From contig NZ_CP059162.1 of the NCBI RefSeq assembly GCF_013466605.1, forward strand, positions 3,100,001-3,164,000: a stretch of 64,000 nt of DNA, in the 5' to 3' direction. The notes under the pieces are model-generated. The model did not search any database. It was not told where the DNA came from and was given only the letters and a program-made list of their open reading frames with translations. Below are positions 27,601-35,119 of this stretch, piece after piece; position 1 is the first letter of the stretch; the number at the start of each line of letters is the position of its first letter. Origin of the DNA: Pseudomonas chlororaphis subsp. aurantiaca (lineage in GTDB: Bacteria; Pseudomonadota; Gammaproteobacteria; Pseudomonadales; Pseudomonadaceae). Made by a program: the position numbers and the translations under genes.

Positions 27601-29192
27601 AGGCCGCTGGTGTCGCTCGACAAGGAGTACGTCAGCGGCACATCGACGCCGGACTGGAAGATAGCGCTCACGTTGCCGCTGGCGCTGGTGATTTCGCCAG
27701 GCACGTCGCCGACACCGCCGGCGATGCCATTGGCCAGGCCGTCTTCATCGACGGTGCCGGTCTCAGCGGTTCCGGCTGCGGCCGGTCCGTCGTCCTCGAA
27801 GATCATCTTCGAGCCGATTTCGGCGGTCGCGGTGGAGGCCTGGCGCAGGGTGAAGGCTCCGATGTCGAAGTCGGCGTGGTTATCGCCCTTGGCGTCCACG
27901 GCTGCGCCATTCTCGACCAGCACGCGGTTGTGGTCCGCACTGGTGGTGTATTCGATCTGGTAGCCGGCCTTGACGCCAGTGACGGTGGCCACGCCGCCGT
28001 CAAAGCTGATGGCAATGTTCGCATCGTTCACCGAGCCGTCCGAGTTTTCGATCACCAGCCCGGTGCTTTTATCGATGACCTGGACATTGCTGATCGCCAC
28101 CGAGGTGTCGTTGGCATAGCCGTTGACGAAGTTCACGCCGCTTTCGACCGCGGTGTTGAAAGCACTGATCTTGACCACGGCAGTCTTGCCGCCTTGCAGC
28201 TGCACCACATCGAAACTGGCCGTCGTCGCATTAAAGACCGCGGTGTAGTCGATATTGGCTTCGACGTCCGCTTCGTTCTGATCCAGGTTGGGCACGGTCA
28301 CGTCCTGCCGGGCGCCGGTGACGAAGGTAAATCGAATGCCTTCCTGTTCCACGATCATCTGGTTGTTGGTGCCGAAGGTGGTCGGGCCACCCCCCTGGCT
28401 GGTGTTGACGGTGTCGCCGGTGTTGATATTGACGCCCGTCGACTGGTCGGCGGGGTCCTTGCCGGTGGCGATGATCGTCGGATCGCTGATCCGCAGGACA
28501 CCGTTATCGTCGACCACCGTCGGGTTGGCCTTGGTGAACATCAGGAACAGGTTCTGCCCGGAAGGCGCATTGGCCAGGTTGAACGTCAGGTCCTGGCTGG
28601 CGCCGATAAACACCTTGTCCAGCAGGTTGAGGGCATCGTCCGGGTTGCTCGCATCCGGATGCTTGAGCGGTTGGTATTCCACGGTCCAGATCTTGCCGCC
28701 GCTGACCGGCGACCCGGTTTCTTCGATATAGGCGGCGAACACGATCGCCCCGTCAGGGCCGCCGGCCCGGCCCAGCAGGATGTTGTTGTCCGTATCGGTA
28801 TAGAGAAGGATGCTGGTGCCATCGAGGGTATCCAGGCCGCTGTCCAGGCCATCGAGCGGTGCACCGAGGCTGTCGGTGAAGCCGACATCGACATTGATCG
28901 CATCGGGCGCCAGGTTGAGGGTGAAGGCATTGCTGCCGGTGTCGCCCACGGCGCCGGTGTAGCCACTCAAGGCGGCGTCCATGGCGGTACCGGCGCCCAG
29001 GGCGGTCAGCCGGGTGGCGAAGGCCGAGGGCAGGGCGGCCAGCAGGATGTCATTGTCGTCGGCGTCTCCTGCCGGGGCTGGTGTGACGGTGGCGTTCTGC
29101 AACCCGCTGGTTTCGTCCAGCGCAACGTTGACGCCGGTCGCTACCACGAGCGGGTCGCCCGTTAGGGATAGGTTTTCTTGGAGGGTAGTCAT
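24603..29192 (-). CDS. T1SS-exported repeat protein, 4 repeats
   Basis: 1529 residues; the start at 29192 follows AGGAGAATTGTC. The architecture matches its larger neighbour: an N-terminal module (DETSGLQNATVTPAPAGDAD and following, about 490 residues), four 153-residue repeats, and the shared C-terminal module from TPTLAFGNLIGTGT to IVMGSV. It differs from the 11-repeat protein mainly in repeat number, in the junction IPTIEFIHEVQSLASD, and in a slightly longer C-terminal subdomain (GTTSGAPIKVQAADLQAEA). There is no N-terminal signal peptide, so export through the adjacent type I system is inferred. It has its own promoter module and terminator. Confidence 0.88.
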   Translation of the reverse strand: MTTLQENLSLTGDPLVVATGVNVALDETSGLQNATVTPAPAGDADDNDILLAALPSAFATRLTALGAGTAMDAALSGYTGAVGDTGSNAFTLNLAPDAINVDVGFTDSLGAPLDGLDSGLDTLDGTSILLYTDTDNNILLGRAGGPDGAIVFAAYIEETGSPVSGGKIWTVEYQPLKHPDASNPDDALNLLDKVFIGASQDLTFNLANAPSGQNLFLMFTKANPTVVDDNGVLRISDPTIIATGKDPADQSTGVNINTGDTVNTSQGGGPTTFGTNNQMIVEQEGIRFTFVTGARQDVTVPNLDQNEADVEANIDYTAVFNATTASFDVVQLQGGKTAVVKISAFNTAVESGVNFVNGYANDTSVAISNVQVIDKSTGLVIENSDGSVNDANIAISFDGGVATVTGVKAGYQIEYTTSADHNRVLVENGAAVDAKGDNHADFDIGAFTLRQASTATAEIGSKMIFEDDGPAAAGTAETGTVDEDGLANGIAGGVGDVPGEITSASGNVSAIFQSGVDVPLTYSLSSDTSGLPALTSGAVALVYSVVGDTLTAKAGAVDVFTFSLSAAGAYSFTLLQPLDHPAGNDENDITINLGSLLQATDKDGDTVTAAAEKLVITVDDDTPTAAGTAETGTVDEDGLANGIAGGVGDVPGELTTASGNVTAIFQSGADVPLTYSLSSDTSGLPALSSGGVALVYSVLGDTLTAKAGAVDVFTFSLSAAGAYSFTLLQPLDHPAGNDENDITLNLGTLLQATDKDGDTVTAAAEKLVITVDDDTPTANGTAGAATVDEDGLANGIAGGVGDVPGELTTASGSVTAIFQSGADVPLSYSLSSDTSGLPALTSGGVALVYSVAGDTLTAKAGAVDVFTFSLNAAGDYSFTLLQPLDHPAGNDENDITLNLGTLLQATDKDGDTVTAAADKLVITVDDDTPTANGTAEAGTVDEDGLANGIAGGVGDVPGELTTASGTVTGIFQSGADVPLSYSLSTDTSGLPALSSGGVALTYSVAGDTLTAKAGAVNVFTFSLNAVGAYAFTLLQPLDHAAGNDENDITINLGSLLQATDKDGDTVTAAADKLVITIDDDTPTLAFGNLIGTGTQLAQQGYWNLGAGADGLDANGLDISLVNGQFTLVRPDDTTSIGSGTLVEQSPSPDGNGAYQFAGTLTGDFDNNAATADTTIHYTLSAYANGTYALDLEEGFRSTVVLSSADGSLDAGGPDPVRTLTIGSEDVVFFGANPLAPQTGPNSILTGIGLGAPDPTEAQLQTDPLPSFIGSAALNVSTSGIGIANNNLEGNNTAGINAGDESFVVNPETLLTAMKVYIDNSVQGYNPATEELYYTIYYDNGTTSGAPIKVQAADLQAEAGGQTSFTLEWDGTHLIDAVQLTMGKGTIKIPTIEFIHEVQSLASDIQLAFNATVTDKDGDTATSAFDANLFANDAADALFDFRLVGTTGERDAFNIDLAATENQYQVSGFDAGPGQRDAVVLIGDPGAVVQSVDNAGADSIVTVAETGGQITTITLVGVDLLNTDIVMGSV
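25953..27788 (-). repeat. 4 tandem in-frame 459-bp repeats
   Basis: The span is 1836 bp, exactly 4 units of 459 bp, homologous to and in the same phase as the array at 17787-22835. Unit edges fall at the same codons (between DDD/DDG and the following TP or PA), so units could be exchanged between the genes without breaking the frame. Confidence 0.9.
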
Positions 29193-29296
29193 GACAATTC
29201 TCCTAGGCAGTTCCAGCTATTGGGGCCGCAGCCGGGCCCTCTGCTGGCAGATGCCACAACTATGGGGATGCCTGGGAGATTGCGCATTGGCCGATA

Positions 29297-29315
29297 CTCC
29301 CAGGTCGCCTGGGAG
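29297..29315 (-). promoter_or_regulatory. Operator-like palindrome upstream of the 4-repeat gene
   Basis: CTCCCAGGTCGCCTGGGAG on the plus strand is an 8-bp inverted repeat with a 3-base centre, 105 bp before the start codon at 29192. A further half-like copy (CCTGGGAGAT, about 29270) lies closer to the gene only in this promoter. Confidence 0.65.
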
Positions 29316-29440
29316 TTTCAGCCTATTGGGGTGGGGATAAGGGGTGAGGCGAAGGCCCCGCTGCATTGCGTGCGCTTCAAGCCTGGTGCTGCTCGAGCGT
29401 TCGGCGCGGCAAGCATTGCAGCCAGGCCTATTGAGGCTGC

Positions 29441-29478
29441 AAAAAAAAGCGAGGGCGGTTTCCAGGCCGCCCTCGCTT
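29441..29478 (-). terminator. Intrinsic terminator of the repeat-less cargo gene
   Basis: Stem 29447-29458 pairs with 29467-29478 (core GCGAGGGCGG), with an A-tract at 29441-29448. One compensated base pair distinguishes it from the other two cargo terminators (GTGG/CCAC has become GCGG/CCGC), so the hairpin appears to be under selection. Confidence 0.9.
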
Positions 29479-29497
29479 GGGTTTGCCGTGCCAGGTT

Positions 29498-32326
29498 TCA
29501 GACGCTGGCCAGGACAATATCGGTATTGAGCAGATCGACTCCGAGCAGGGTAATGGTCGTCAATTGCCCGCCGGTCTCGGCCACCGTCACGATGCTGTCG
29601 GCACCGGCGTTGTCGACCGATTGCACGACGGCGCCCGGGTCACCGATGAGCACCACAGCATCCCGTTGGCCCGGGCCCGCATCGAAGCCGCTGACCTGAT
29701 ACTGGTTCTCGGCCACCGACAGGTCGATGTTGAAGGCATCCCGCTCACCCGTGGTACCCACCAGCCTGAAGTCGAAGGTCTGGTCGCTCGGGTCGTTGGC
29801 GAACAGGTTGGCGTCGAACGCGCTGGTCGCGGTGTCGCCGTCCTTGTCTGTCACCGTCGCGTTGAACGCCAGCTGGATATCGCTGGCCAGGCTCTGGGTT
29901 TCCTTGATGAACTGGATCACCGGGACCTTGATCGTGCCCAGGCCCATCGTCAGTTGGACGGCGTCGATCAGGTGGCTGCCATCCCACTGGACGGTGAAGG
30001 ATGTCTGGCCTCCGGCCTCCGCCTGCAGGTCGGCGGCCTGCACCTTGATGGGCGCGCCCGAGGTCGTGCCGTTGTCGTAGTAGATCGTGTAGTACAGCTC
30101 TTCGGTGGCCGGGTTGTAGCCCTGCACCGAGTTGTCGATAAAGATCTTCATACTCGTCAACAAGGTCTCGGGGTTGATCACGAAACTCTCGTCACCGGCA
30201 TTGATGCCGGCGGTGGTGTTGCCCTCCAGGTTGTTGTTGGCGATACCGATGCCCGAGGTGCTGACGTTCATGGCCGCCGAGCCGATGAACGACGGCAGGG
30301 GGTCGGTCTGCAACTGCGCTTCGGTAGGGTCGGGCGCCCCGAGCCCGATACCGGTGAGGATGCTGTTATCGCCGGTTTGCGGCGCCAGTGGATTGGCGGC
30401 GAAGAACACCACATCTTCGCTGCCGATTATCAGTGTGCGCACCGGGTCCGGCCCGCCGGCAGCCAGCGAGCCGTCGGCACTGCTGAGGACGATGGTCGAG
30501 CGGAAACCTTCCTCCAGGTCCAGGGCATAGGTGCCGTTGGCGTAGGCGCTCAGGGTGTAATGGACAGTGGTATCGGCGGTGGCCGCGTTGTTGTCGAAAT
30601 CACCGGTCAGGGTTCCGGCGAACTGGTAGGCGCCATTGCCATCGGGTGAAGGCGACTGCTCGACGAGGGTCCCGGTGCCGATGGTGGTGGTGTTGTCCGG
30701 CCGGACCAGGGTGAACTGGTCGTTCAGCAGCGAAATGTCCAGGCCGGTCACCCCGAGCCCGTCGGCGCCGGCCGCCATGTTCCAGTAGCCTTGTTGCGCC
30801 AGCTGGGTGCCGGTGCCGATCAGGTTGCCGAAGGCCAGGGTCGGCCCATCGTCCTCGAAGATCATGTGCGAGCCGATTTCGGCGGTGGTGGTGGAGGCTT
30901 GGCGCAGGGTGAGGCCACCAATGTCGAAGTCGGCGTGGGTATTGCCCTTGGCGTCGAGGGCTGCGCCGTTCTCGATCAGCACGCGGTTGTGGTCCGCGGC
31001 CGTGGTGTATTCAATCTGGTAGCCGGCCTTGACGCCGGTGACGGTGGCTACGCCGCCAGAAAAGCTGATGGCAATGCTTGGATCATTCACCGAGCCGTCC
31101 GAGTTTTCGATCACCAGCCCGGTGGCGATGTTGATCACCCGAACATTGGTGATGGCCACCGACGTATCGTTGGCATAGCCGTTGACGAAGTTCACGCCGC
31201 TTTCAACCGCGGTATTGAAGGCGCTGATCTTGACTACGGCACTCTTGCCGCCTTGCAGTTGCACGATATCGAAATTGGCCGCCTTGACATTAAACATCGC
31301 GGTGAAGTCGATGTTGGCTTCGACGTCGGCTTCGTTCTGATCCAGGTTGGGAATGGTCACGTCCTGCCGGGCGCCGGTGACGAAGGTAAAACGAATGCCT
31401 TCCTGTTCCGTGATCATCTGGCTGTTGGTGCCGAAGGTGGTCGGGCCACCCGCCTGGCTGGTGTTGACGGTGTCGCCGGTGTTGATGCTGGCGCCCGATG
31501 ACTGGTCGGCGGGGTCCTTGCCGGTGGCGATGATCGTCGGATCGCTGATCCGCAACACACCCCCATCATCGACCACCGTCGGGTTGGCCTTGGTGAACAT
31601 CAGGAACAGGTTCTGCCCGGAAGGCGCATTGGCCAGGTTGAACGTCAGGTCCTGGCTGGCGCCGATAAACACCTTGTCCAGCAGGTTGAGGGCATCGTCC
31701 GGGTTGCTGGCGTCCGGATGCTTGAGCGGCTGGTATTCCACGGTCCAGATCTTGCCGCCCGACAGCGGCGACCCGGTTTCTTCGATATAGGCCGCGAACA
31801 CGATCGCGCCGTCAGGGCCGCCGGCCCGGCCCAGCAGGATGTTGTTGTCCGTATCGGTATAGAGAAGGATGTCGATGCCATCGAGGGTATCGAGGCCGCT
31901 GTCCAGGCCATTGAGCGGTCCACCGAGGCTGTCGGTGAAGCTGATATCGACATTGATCGCGCCGGGCGCCAGGTTGAGGGTGAAGGCATTGCTGCCGGTG
32001 TCGCCCACGGCGCCGGTATAACCGCTCAAGGCGGCGTCCGTTGCGGTACCGACGCCAAGGGCGGTCAGCCGGGTGGCGAAGGCCGAGGGCAGGGCGGCCA
32101 GCAGGATGTCATTGTCGTCGGCGTCCCCCGCAGGGGCTGGCGTGGCCGTGGCGTTCTGCAACCCGGCGGTTTCGTCCAGGGCAACGTCGACACCGGTCGC
32201 TACCACGACCGGAGCGCCATCCGTCAGGGCGGTGGTGGTCAGTGGGTCGTTGCTGGGGAAGACGGGGTACAGATCGGTAGAGGTATCAGCGGTCAGGTCG
32301 GTGGTGGGGGACTGGGGTGTGGTCAT
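29498..32326 (-). CDS. T1SS-exported protein of the same family, no repeats
   Basis: 942 residues; the start at 32326 follows GAGGAG. It has the family's N-terminal module, with about 20 extra residues at the very start (MTTPQSPTTDLTADTSTDLY), and the C-terminal module. The 153-residue repeat region is absent: the junction reads FEDDGPTLAFGNLIGTGT, so the two end modules are joined exactly at the repeat boundary. It ends IVLASV in place of IVMGSV. It may be the ancestral form or a repeat-deleted form. It lies first in the row of three cargo genes, with its own promoter and terminator. Confidence 0.86.
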   Translation of the reverse strand: MTTPQSPTTDLTADTSTDLYPVFPSNDPLTTTALTDGAPVVVATGVDVALDETAGLQNATATPAPAGDADDNDILLAALPSAFATRLTALGVGTATDAALSGYTGAVGDTGSNAFTLNLAPGAINVDISFTDSLGGPLNGLDSGLDTLDGIDILLYTDTDNNILLGRAGGPDGAIVFAAYIEETGSPLSGGKIWTVEYQPLKHPDASNPDDALNLLDKVFIGASQDLTFNLANAPSGQNLFLMFTKANPTVVDDGGVLRISDPTIIATGKDPADQSSGASINTGDTVNTSQAGGPTTFGTNSQMITEQEGIRFTFVTGARQDVTIPNLDQNEADVEANIDFTAMFNVKAANFDIVQLQGGKSAVVKISAFNTAVESGVNFVNGYANDTSVAITNVRVINIATGLVIENSDGSVNDPSIAISFSGGVATVTGVKAGYQIEYTTAADHNRVLIENGAALDAKGNTHADFDIGGLTLRQASTTTAEIGSHMIFEDDGPTLAFGNLIGTGTQLAQQGYWNMAAGADGLGVTGLDISLLNDQFTLVRPDNTTTIGTGTLVEQSPSPDGNGAYQFAGTLTGDFDNNAATADTTVHYTLSAYANGTYALDLEEGFRSTIVLSSADGSLAAGGPDPVRTLIIGSEDVVFFAANPLAPQTGDNSILTGIGLGAPDPTEAQLQTDPLPSFIGSAAMNVSTSGIGIANNNLEGNTTAGINAGDESFVINPETLLTSMKIFIDNSVQGYNPATEELYYTIYYDNGTTSGAPIKVQAADLQAEAGGQTSFTVQWDGSHLIDAVQLTMGLGTIKVPVIQFIKETQSLASDIQLAFNATVTDKDGDTATSAFDANLFANDPSDQTFDFRLVGTTGERDAFNIDLSVAENQYQVSGFDAGPGQRDAVVLIGDPGAVVQSVDNAGADSIVTVAETGGQLTTITLLGVDLLNTDIVLASV

Positions 32327-32430
32327 GGCAGGCTCCTCGGCGGTTCTAGTTGTGGGGGCCGCACCTGGGCCCCTCTGCTGGCAGGTGTCACAACTATGGG
32401 GATGCGCCGGAGGTTGCGCATTGGCCGATT

Positions 32431-32449
32431 CTCCCAGGCGGCCTGGGAG
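32431..32449 (-). promoter_or_regulatory. Operator-like palindrome upstream of the repeat-less cargo gene
   Basis: CTCCCAGGCGGCCTGGGAG is a perfect 8-bp inverted repeat with a 3-base centre, 105 bp before the start codon at 32326. Downstream on the minus strand are TGCGCA and CATAGT, 16 bases apart and a plausible -35/-10 pair. That would put the palindrome just upstream of -35, an activator-like position. Confidence 0.65.
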
Positions 32450-32499
32450 TTTCAGCCTATGCGGCGGGGGAAAACGGGGGAGCGCTGGCGCCTGTTGCC

Positions 32500-32964
32500 T
32501 TATCTGTCCCCGGCGAATGCCTCCTCGATGAAGGCTTCCAGCTCGGTCTCTTCAAGCAGCTCGATGGAAAAATGCCCGAAGCGTTTCGGTAGCCAGAGGA
32601 TGCGCGTCCCGCTGGGCGATTGCAGATTGTCGCGCGACAGGGGGTTGCCGTTCTCGTCTTCCGGCTGTACCCCCGCGGCCAGCAACTCGTCGTAGGCGGA
32701 CTCGATGTCCGGCGTGGAATAGCAGTGACGGTAGATCGTGCCTTCGCCGTTGCTGTCCATCAGCGTCTTGAGATTACCGGCAAAGGGTTGCACCAGCATC
32801 AGGCGCTCGGTGCCGAACCCGACGATCGCATAACGCACATGCAGGCCGTCGCGCTGCCAATCCAGGGTCCTGGAAATCCTCGCGCTGAAGACCCGGGCGT
32901 AATACGCACAGGCTTGCTCGAGGTCTTTGACGAGCACATCCACATGGCTGAATTTCAATTTCAA
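32500..32964 (-). CDS. VOC-family (glyoxalase/dioxygenase-fold) protein
   Basis: A 154-residue protein with the two beta-alpha-beta-beta-beta halves of the vicinal oxygen chelate fold. The first half begins FSHVDVLVKDLEQACAYY, with His7 as a likely metal ligand. The second begins HCYSTPDIESAYDELLAAGV and ends FGHFSIELLEE, containing the usual C-terminal Glu ligand. Family members include glyoxalase I, extradiol dioxygenases and antibiotic-binding proteins; this sequence does not say which. The start codon at 32964 follows AAGGAGAAGCC. It ends next to the regulatory region of the cargo genes but has no obvious link to them. Confidence 0.8.
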   Translation of the reverse strand: MKLKFSHVDVLVKDLEQACAYYARVFSARISRTLDWQRDGLHVRYAIVGFGTERLMLVQPFAGNLKTLMDSNGEGTIYRHCYSTPDIESAYDELLAAGVQPEDENGNPLSRDNLQSPSGTRILWLPKRFGHFSIELLEETELEAFIEEAFAGDR

Positions 32965-33042
32965 TGGCTTCTCCTTTTTCCCTGGTGCGATTCGTTTGCC
33001 GCAGATCCGGGCAGGCTACCCATTGGCTGCCTCTGGATGCAC

Positions 33043-33072
33043 AAAAAAGCCACTCACTAGAGTGGCTTTTTT
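33043..33072. terminator. Bidirectional-looking terminator
   Basis: A 13-bp perfect stem (33043-33055 with 33060-33072) has the 4-base loop ACTA and is flanked by AAAAAA and TTTTTT, so it has the terminator form on either strand. It lies downstream of the protease-like gene at 33134, which is read toward it, and upstream of the VOC gene. Confidence 0.9.
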
Positions 33073-33133
33073 CATGCCCGAGAGCTGGCCCCGCAGCCAA
33101 ACAGTCTTGTCGCAGGACGCTCGAAGCCTCGGC

Positions 33134-33640
33134 TCAAGGTTTCGGCGGTGGGGTAAAGGTGCCTGGGCAATACGCTGCCTTCCCGTAGTTCTGGGTTTTC
33201 TTGACGATTTCGCTCAGGTCCGCTGCGCTGTTGAAGTCATAGGCATAGATCCCAAGCTCAGGGTCGAAGAAGAACAGGTTGGTGGTGTTCTTGTAGATGC
33301 CCATCGCATGTCCGCCGCCGGCCACACTGTGGCCCTCGGCGGACACGAAGATGAAGTTCCCTGCCTTCAGGGCCTTCAGCGAATCCACCGTGGTCGGCAC
33401 CGGGTTGAACGGGTCGAAACTTGAAGTAGGCAGCAGCATGGGGGGCAGCAGGAAAACGAACGTCTCTCCGTCTTCCACCTGATCCTGCAGATCATCGCAT
33501 TGCTGGGGTGTCAGCTTCATGGCCTGGGCCAGGCCGGAGTTATCGATGGCCGCCAGCCACTTCATCACGGCCGCCTCGCAAACCCCGTGGGGGTGCCGAT
33601 CGGTTCTGTTGACCCATTTGACTAATAGTTTTCCGCTCAT
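33134..33640 (-). CDS. Small YopT/AvrPphB-like (C58-type) cysteine protease candidate
   Basis: A 168-residue protein with a plausible papain-like triad. Cys21 is in HGVCEAAVMKWL (cf. the G-x-C helix of YopT), His111 in AGGGHAMGIYKN and Asp126 in FFFDPELGIYAYDF. The His-to-Asp spacing is 15 residues; as I recall it is also 15 in AvrPphB and 16 in YopT. No signal peptide or membrane helix is seen, and the chain is little more than the catalytic core. The Pro-rich tail (TFTPPPKP) is unusual. Relatives are type III effectors or toxin domains, so this could be a secreted effector, a prey-directed toxin or a house-keeping peptidase. No immunity or chaperone gene is evident alongside. Confidence 0.6.
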   Translation of the reverse strand: MSGKLLVKWVNRTDRHPHGVCEAAVMKWLAAIDNSGLAQAMKLTPQQCDDLQDQVEDGETFVFLLPPMLLPTSSFDPFNPVPTTVDSLKALKAGNFIFVSAEGHSVAGGGHAMGIYKNTTNLFFFDPELGIYAYDFNSAADLSEIVKKTQNYGKAAYCPGTFTPPPKP

Positions 33641-33961
33641 GACCGCTCCTTGGTGATGCCTCTGTCCAGTTGTCCGGTGCGTTGAATGCCTGGCTCGCCG
33701 CAGGCGCGACGAAGTCCGGGTTGCTTCAGCCGTTGCAAACAGCCTGTTGAGGTATAGATCGGCTTTTTGGCCTTAACAAGACGCTCACGACCGCGACGCG
33801 ATGACCGGTGTCGTGGCCTTGTCTGCCGGCATGACTGAAGGTGCCAATACCGATCGCCAAAGGTTGTGGCAGCCCCTTGGAACGCCGCGAAAAAACCTGT
33901 CTTCCCCACGCAAAGCAGGGTAGTTTACGCGCCACAATTACAAGGACGTTTGGGGTCGCGA
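33641..33961. other. Intergenic region between the divergent protease and acyltransferase genes
   Basis: No gene is recognised. The acyltransferase frame is open back to GTG 33866, but homology-like sequence begins only near 33950. No repeat or strong promoter was identified. Confidence 0.45.
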
Positions 33962-34960
33962 GTGGGTGCGTATCGTCTGTTGTTGGCTGTTCTGGTTGCT
34001 GTTTCACATATGGGCAAGACATTCCTGGGGCTCAATCCCGGGGTGATCGCCGTGATTTCCTTCCTGATCATCAGCGGTTTCGTGATGACCTCGCTGATCG
34101 AGCGCAGCTACCAGGCGCCGGGAAAAATCGGCCTGTTCTACCTGGACAGGGCCTTGCGGCTTTACCCGCAATTTCTGTTCTACTTTGCCGCCTCCTGCGC
34201 GGTGATCTATTTCCTGCTGCCCGGCACGCCGCAAGCCGCCGAGCTGACACTCGGGAACATCGCCGCCAGCCTGCCGATCGTGCCCCTGGGGTTCTATATG
34301 TTCGGGGCGGCCGGTGTGGAGATCTTGCCACCGGCCTGGTCGCTGGGGCTGGAGATGTGCTTCTACCTGGTGATCCCGTTCCTGATCCTCTACGGCGTGC
34401 GCGGCGCTGCCTTTGCCCTGTCTGTGGCGGTCTTCCTCGCCGCGTGCCTGGGCTTCATCGACACCGACCTGTACGGCTACCGGCTATTGCCCGGTGTGCT
34501 GTTCATGTTCCTGTGCGGCAGCTACCTGTACCAGGCGCGGGCGAAGGGGCTGCTGATCGCTGGCGGCAGCGCCGTGGCTGCGGCGATGATCTTCGTGGCG
34601 ATCATGGCCGGCTGGATAGAGCGCCGGCCGTTCAATGCCGAGGTGACCGCCGGCCTCGCGCTGGGCGTGCCCGCGGTGTACCTGCTGACGAAGCTCGGAT
34701 TCCACCGGATCGACGAGCTCCTCGGGAACATCAGCTACGGCGTGTTCCTCAATCACTTTGTGGTCATGTACCTGCTGCGTGCGTTCTGGCCGGTGGCCTA
34801 CGAGGCGCCCATCGTTGCCAGCGTGCTGGCGCTGTCGCTGTTATTCAGCGGCGTTTCGTACTACTGCATCGAACGGCCGGCGTTGAAGCTTCGCCATGGG
34901 CTTCGGGGCGGCGCGAGGTATGAGGCGGGGGCGGCGCAGGGGCGGGAAGTGGCGGCTTGA
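33962..34960 (+). CDS. Acyltransferase 3 family membrane protein (OafA/YrhL-like)
   Basis: About 332 residues from GTG 33962; TTG 33950 and GTG 33866 are in-frame alternatives and the start is uncertain. Around ten membrane helices are visible. Family motifs include AYRLLLAVLVAVSHMG (the His of the N-terminal active site), SGFVMTSLIERSY and YLDRALRLYPQFLFYF (the RxxR motif region). The C-terminus reads SYGVFLNHFVVMYLL. Such proteins transfer acetyl or other acyl groups to O-antigen, exopolysaccharide or lipids. No polysaccharide gene lies nearby, so the acceptor is unknown. Confidence 0.85.
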   Translation: MGAYRLLLAVLVAVSHMGKTFLGLNPGVIAVISFLIISGFVMTSLIERSYQAPGKIGLFYLDRALRLYPQFLFYFAASCAVIYFLLPGTPQAAELTLGNIAASLPIVPLGFYMFGAAGVEILPPAWSLGLEMCFYLVIPFLILYGVRGAAFALSVAVFLAACLGFIDTDLYGYRLLPGVLFMFLCGSYLYQARAKGLLIAGGSAVAAAMIFVAIMAGWIERRPFNAEVTAGLALGVPAVYLLTKLGFHRIDELLGNISYGVFLNHFVVMYLLRAFWPVAYEAPIVASVLALSLLFSGVSYYCIERPALKLRHGLRGGARYEAGAAQGREVAA

Positions 34961-35088
34961 TGCTGGGGGCTGGTGTTTTTGAGCGCCACCTGACCGGATC
35001 GATCACCGGGCATCTGTCCGGCGGTGCACCAGATCGGGGGGAGGGAATCGAAAGTCGCCCATGACGGCGCGACCCGATCGGCACGAGT

Positions 35089-35111
35089 GGACCCGCCAGG
35101 GCGGCGGGTCC
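35089..35111. terminator. GC hairpin after the dipeptidase gene
   Basis: GGACCCGCC (35089-35097) pairs with GGCGGGTCC (35103-35111) around a 5-base loop. It lies 9 bases beyond the stop of the minus-strand peptidase. There is no T-run, so it may act as a weak or Rho-assisted terminator or as an mRNA-stabilising hairpin. Confidence 0.5.
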
Positions 35112-35119
35112 GAAAGGGC

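Larger units (their letters stand above)
29193..29497. other. Gap with the promoter module of the 4-repeat gene and the terminator of the repeat-less gene
   Basis: It contains the leader and palindrome (29297-29315) of the 4-repeat gene and the terminator 29441-29478 of the repeat-less gene. The stretch between them shows nothing recognisable. Confidence 0.7.

Noticed and set aside
25896..29165. Long plus-strand frames (25896-27011, 27399-29165) over the 4-repeat gene
   Set aside because: They are mirror frames of the repeat protein, with no start signal or recognisable product.
16446..32326. LapA-like adhesins held by a LapD/LapG switch
   Set aside because: No lapD or lapG gene is in the window and no clear TAAG-type retention module is seen near the N-termini of the three proteins.
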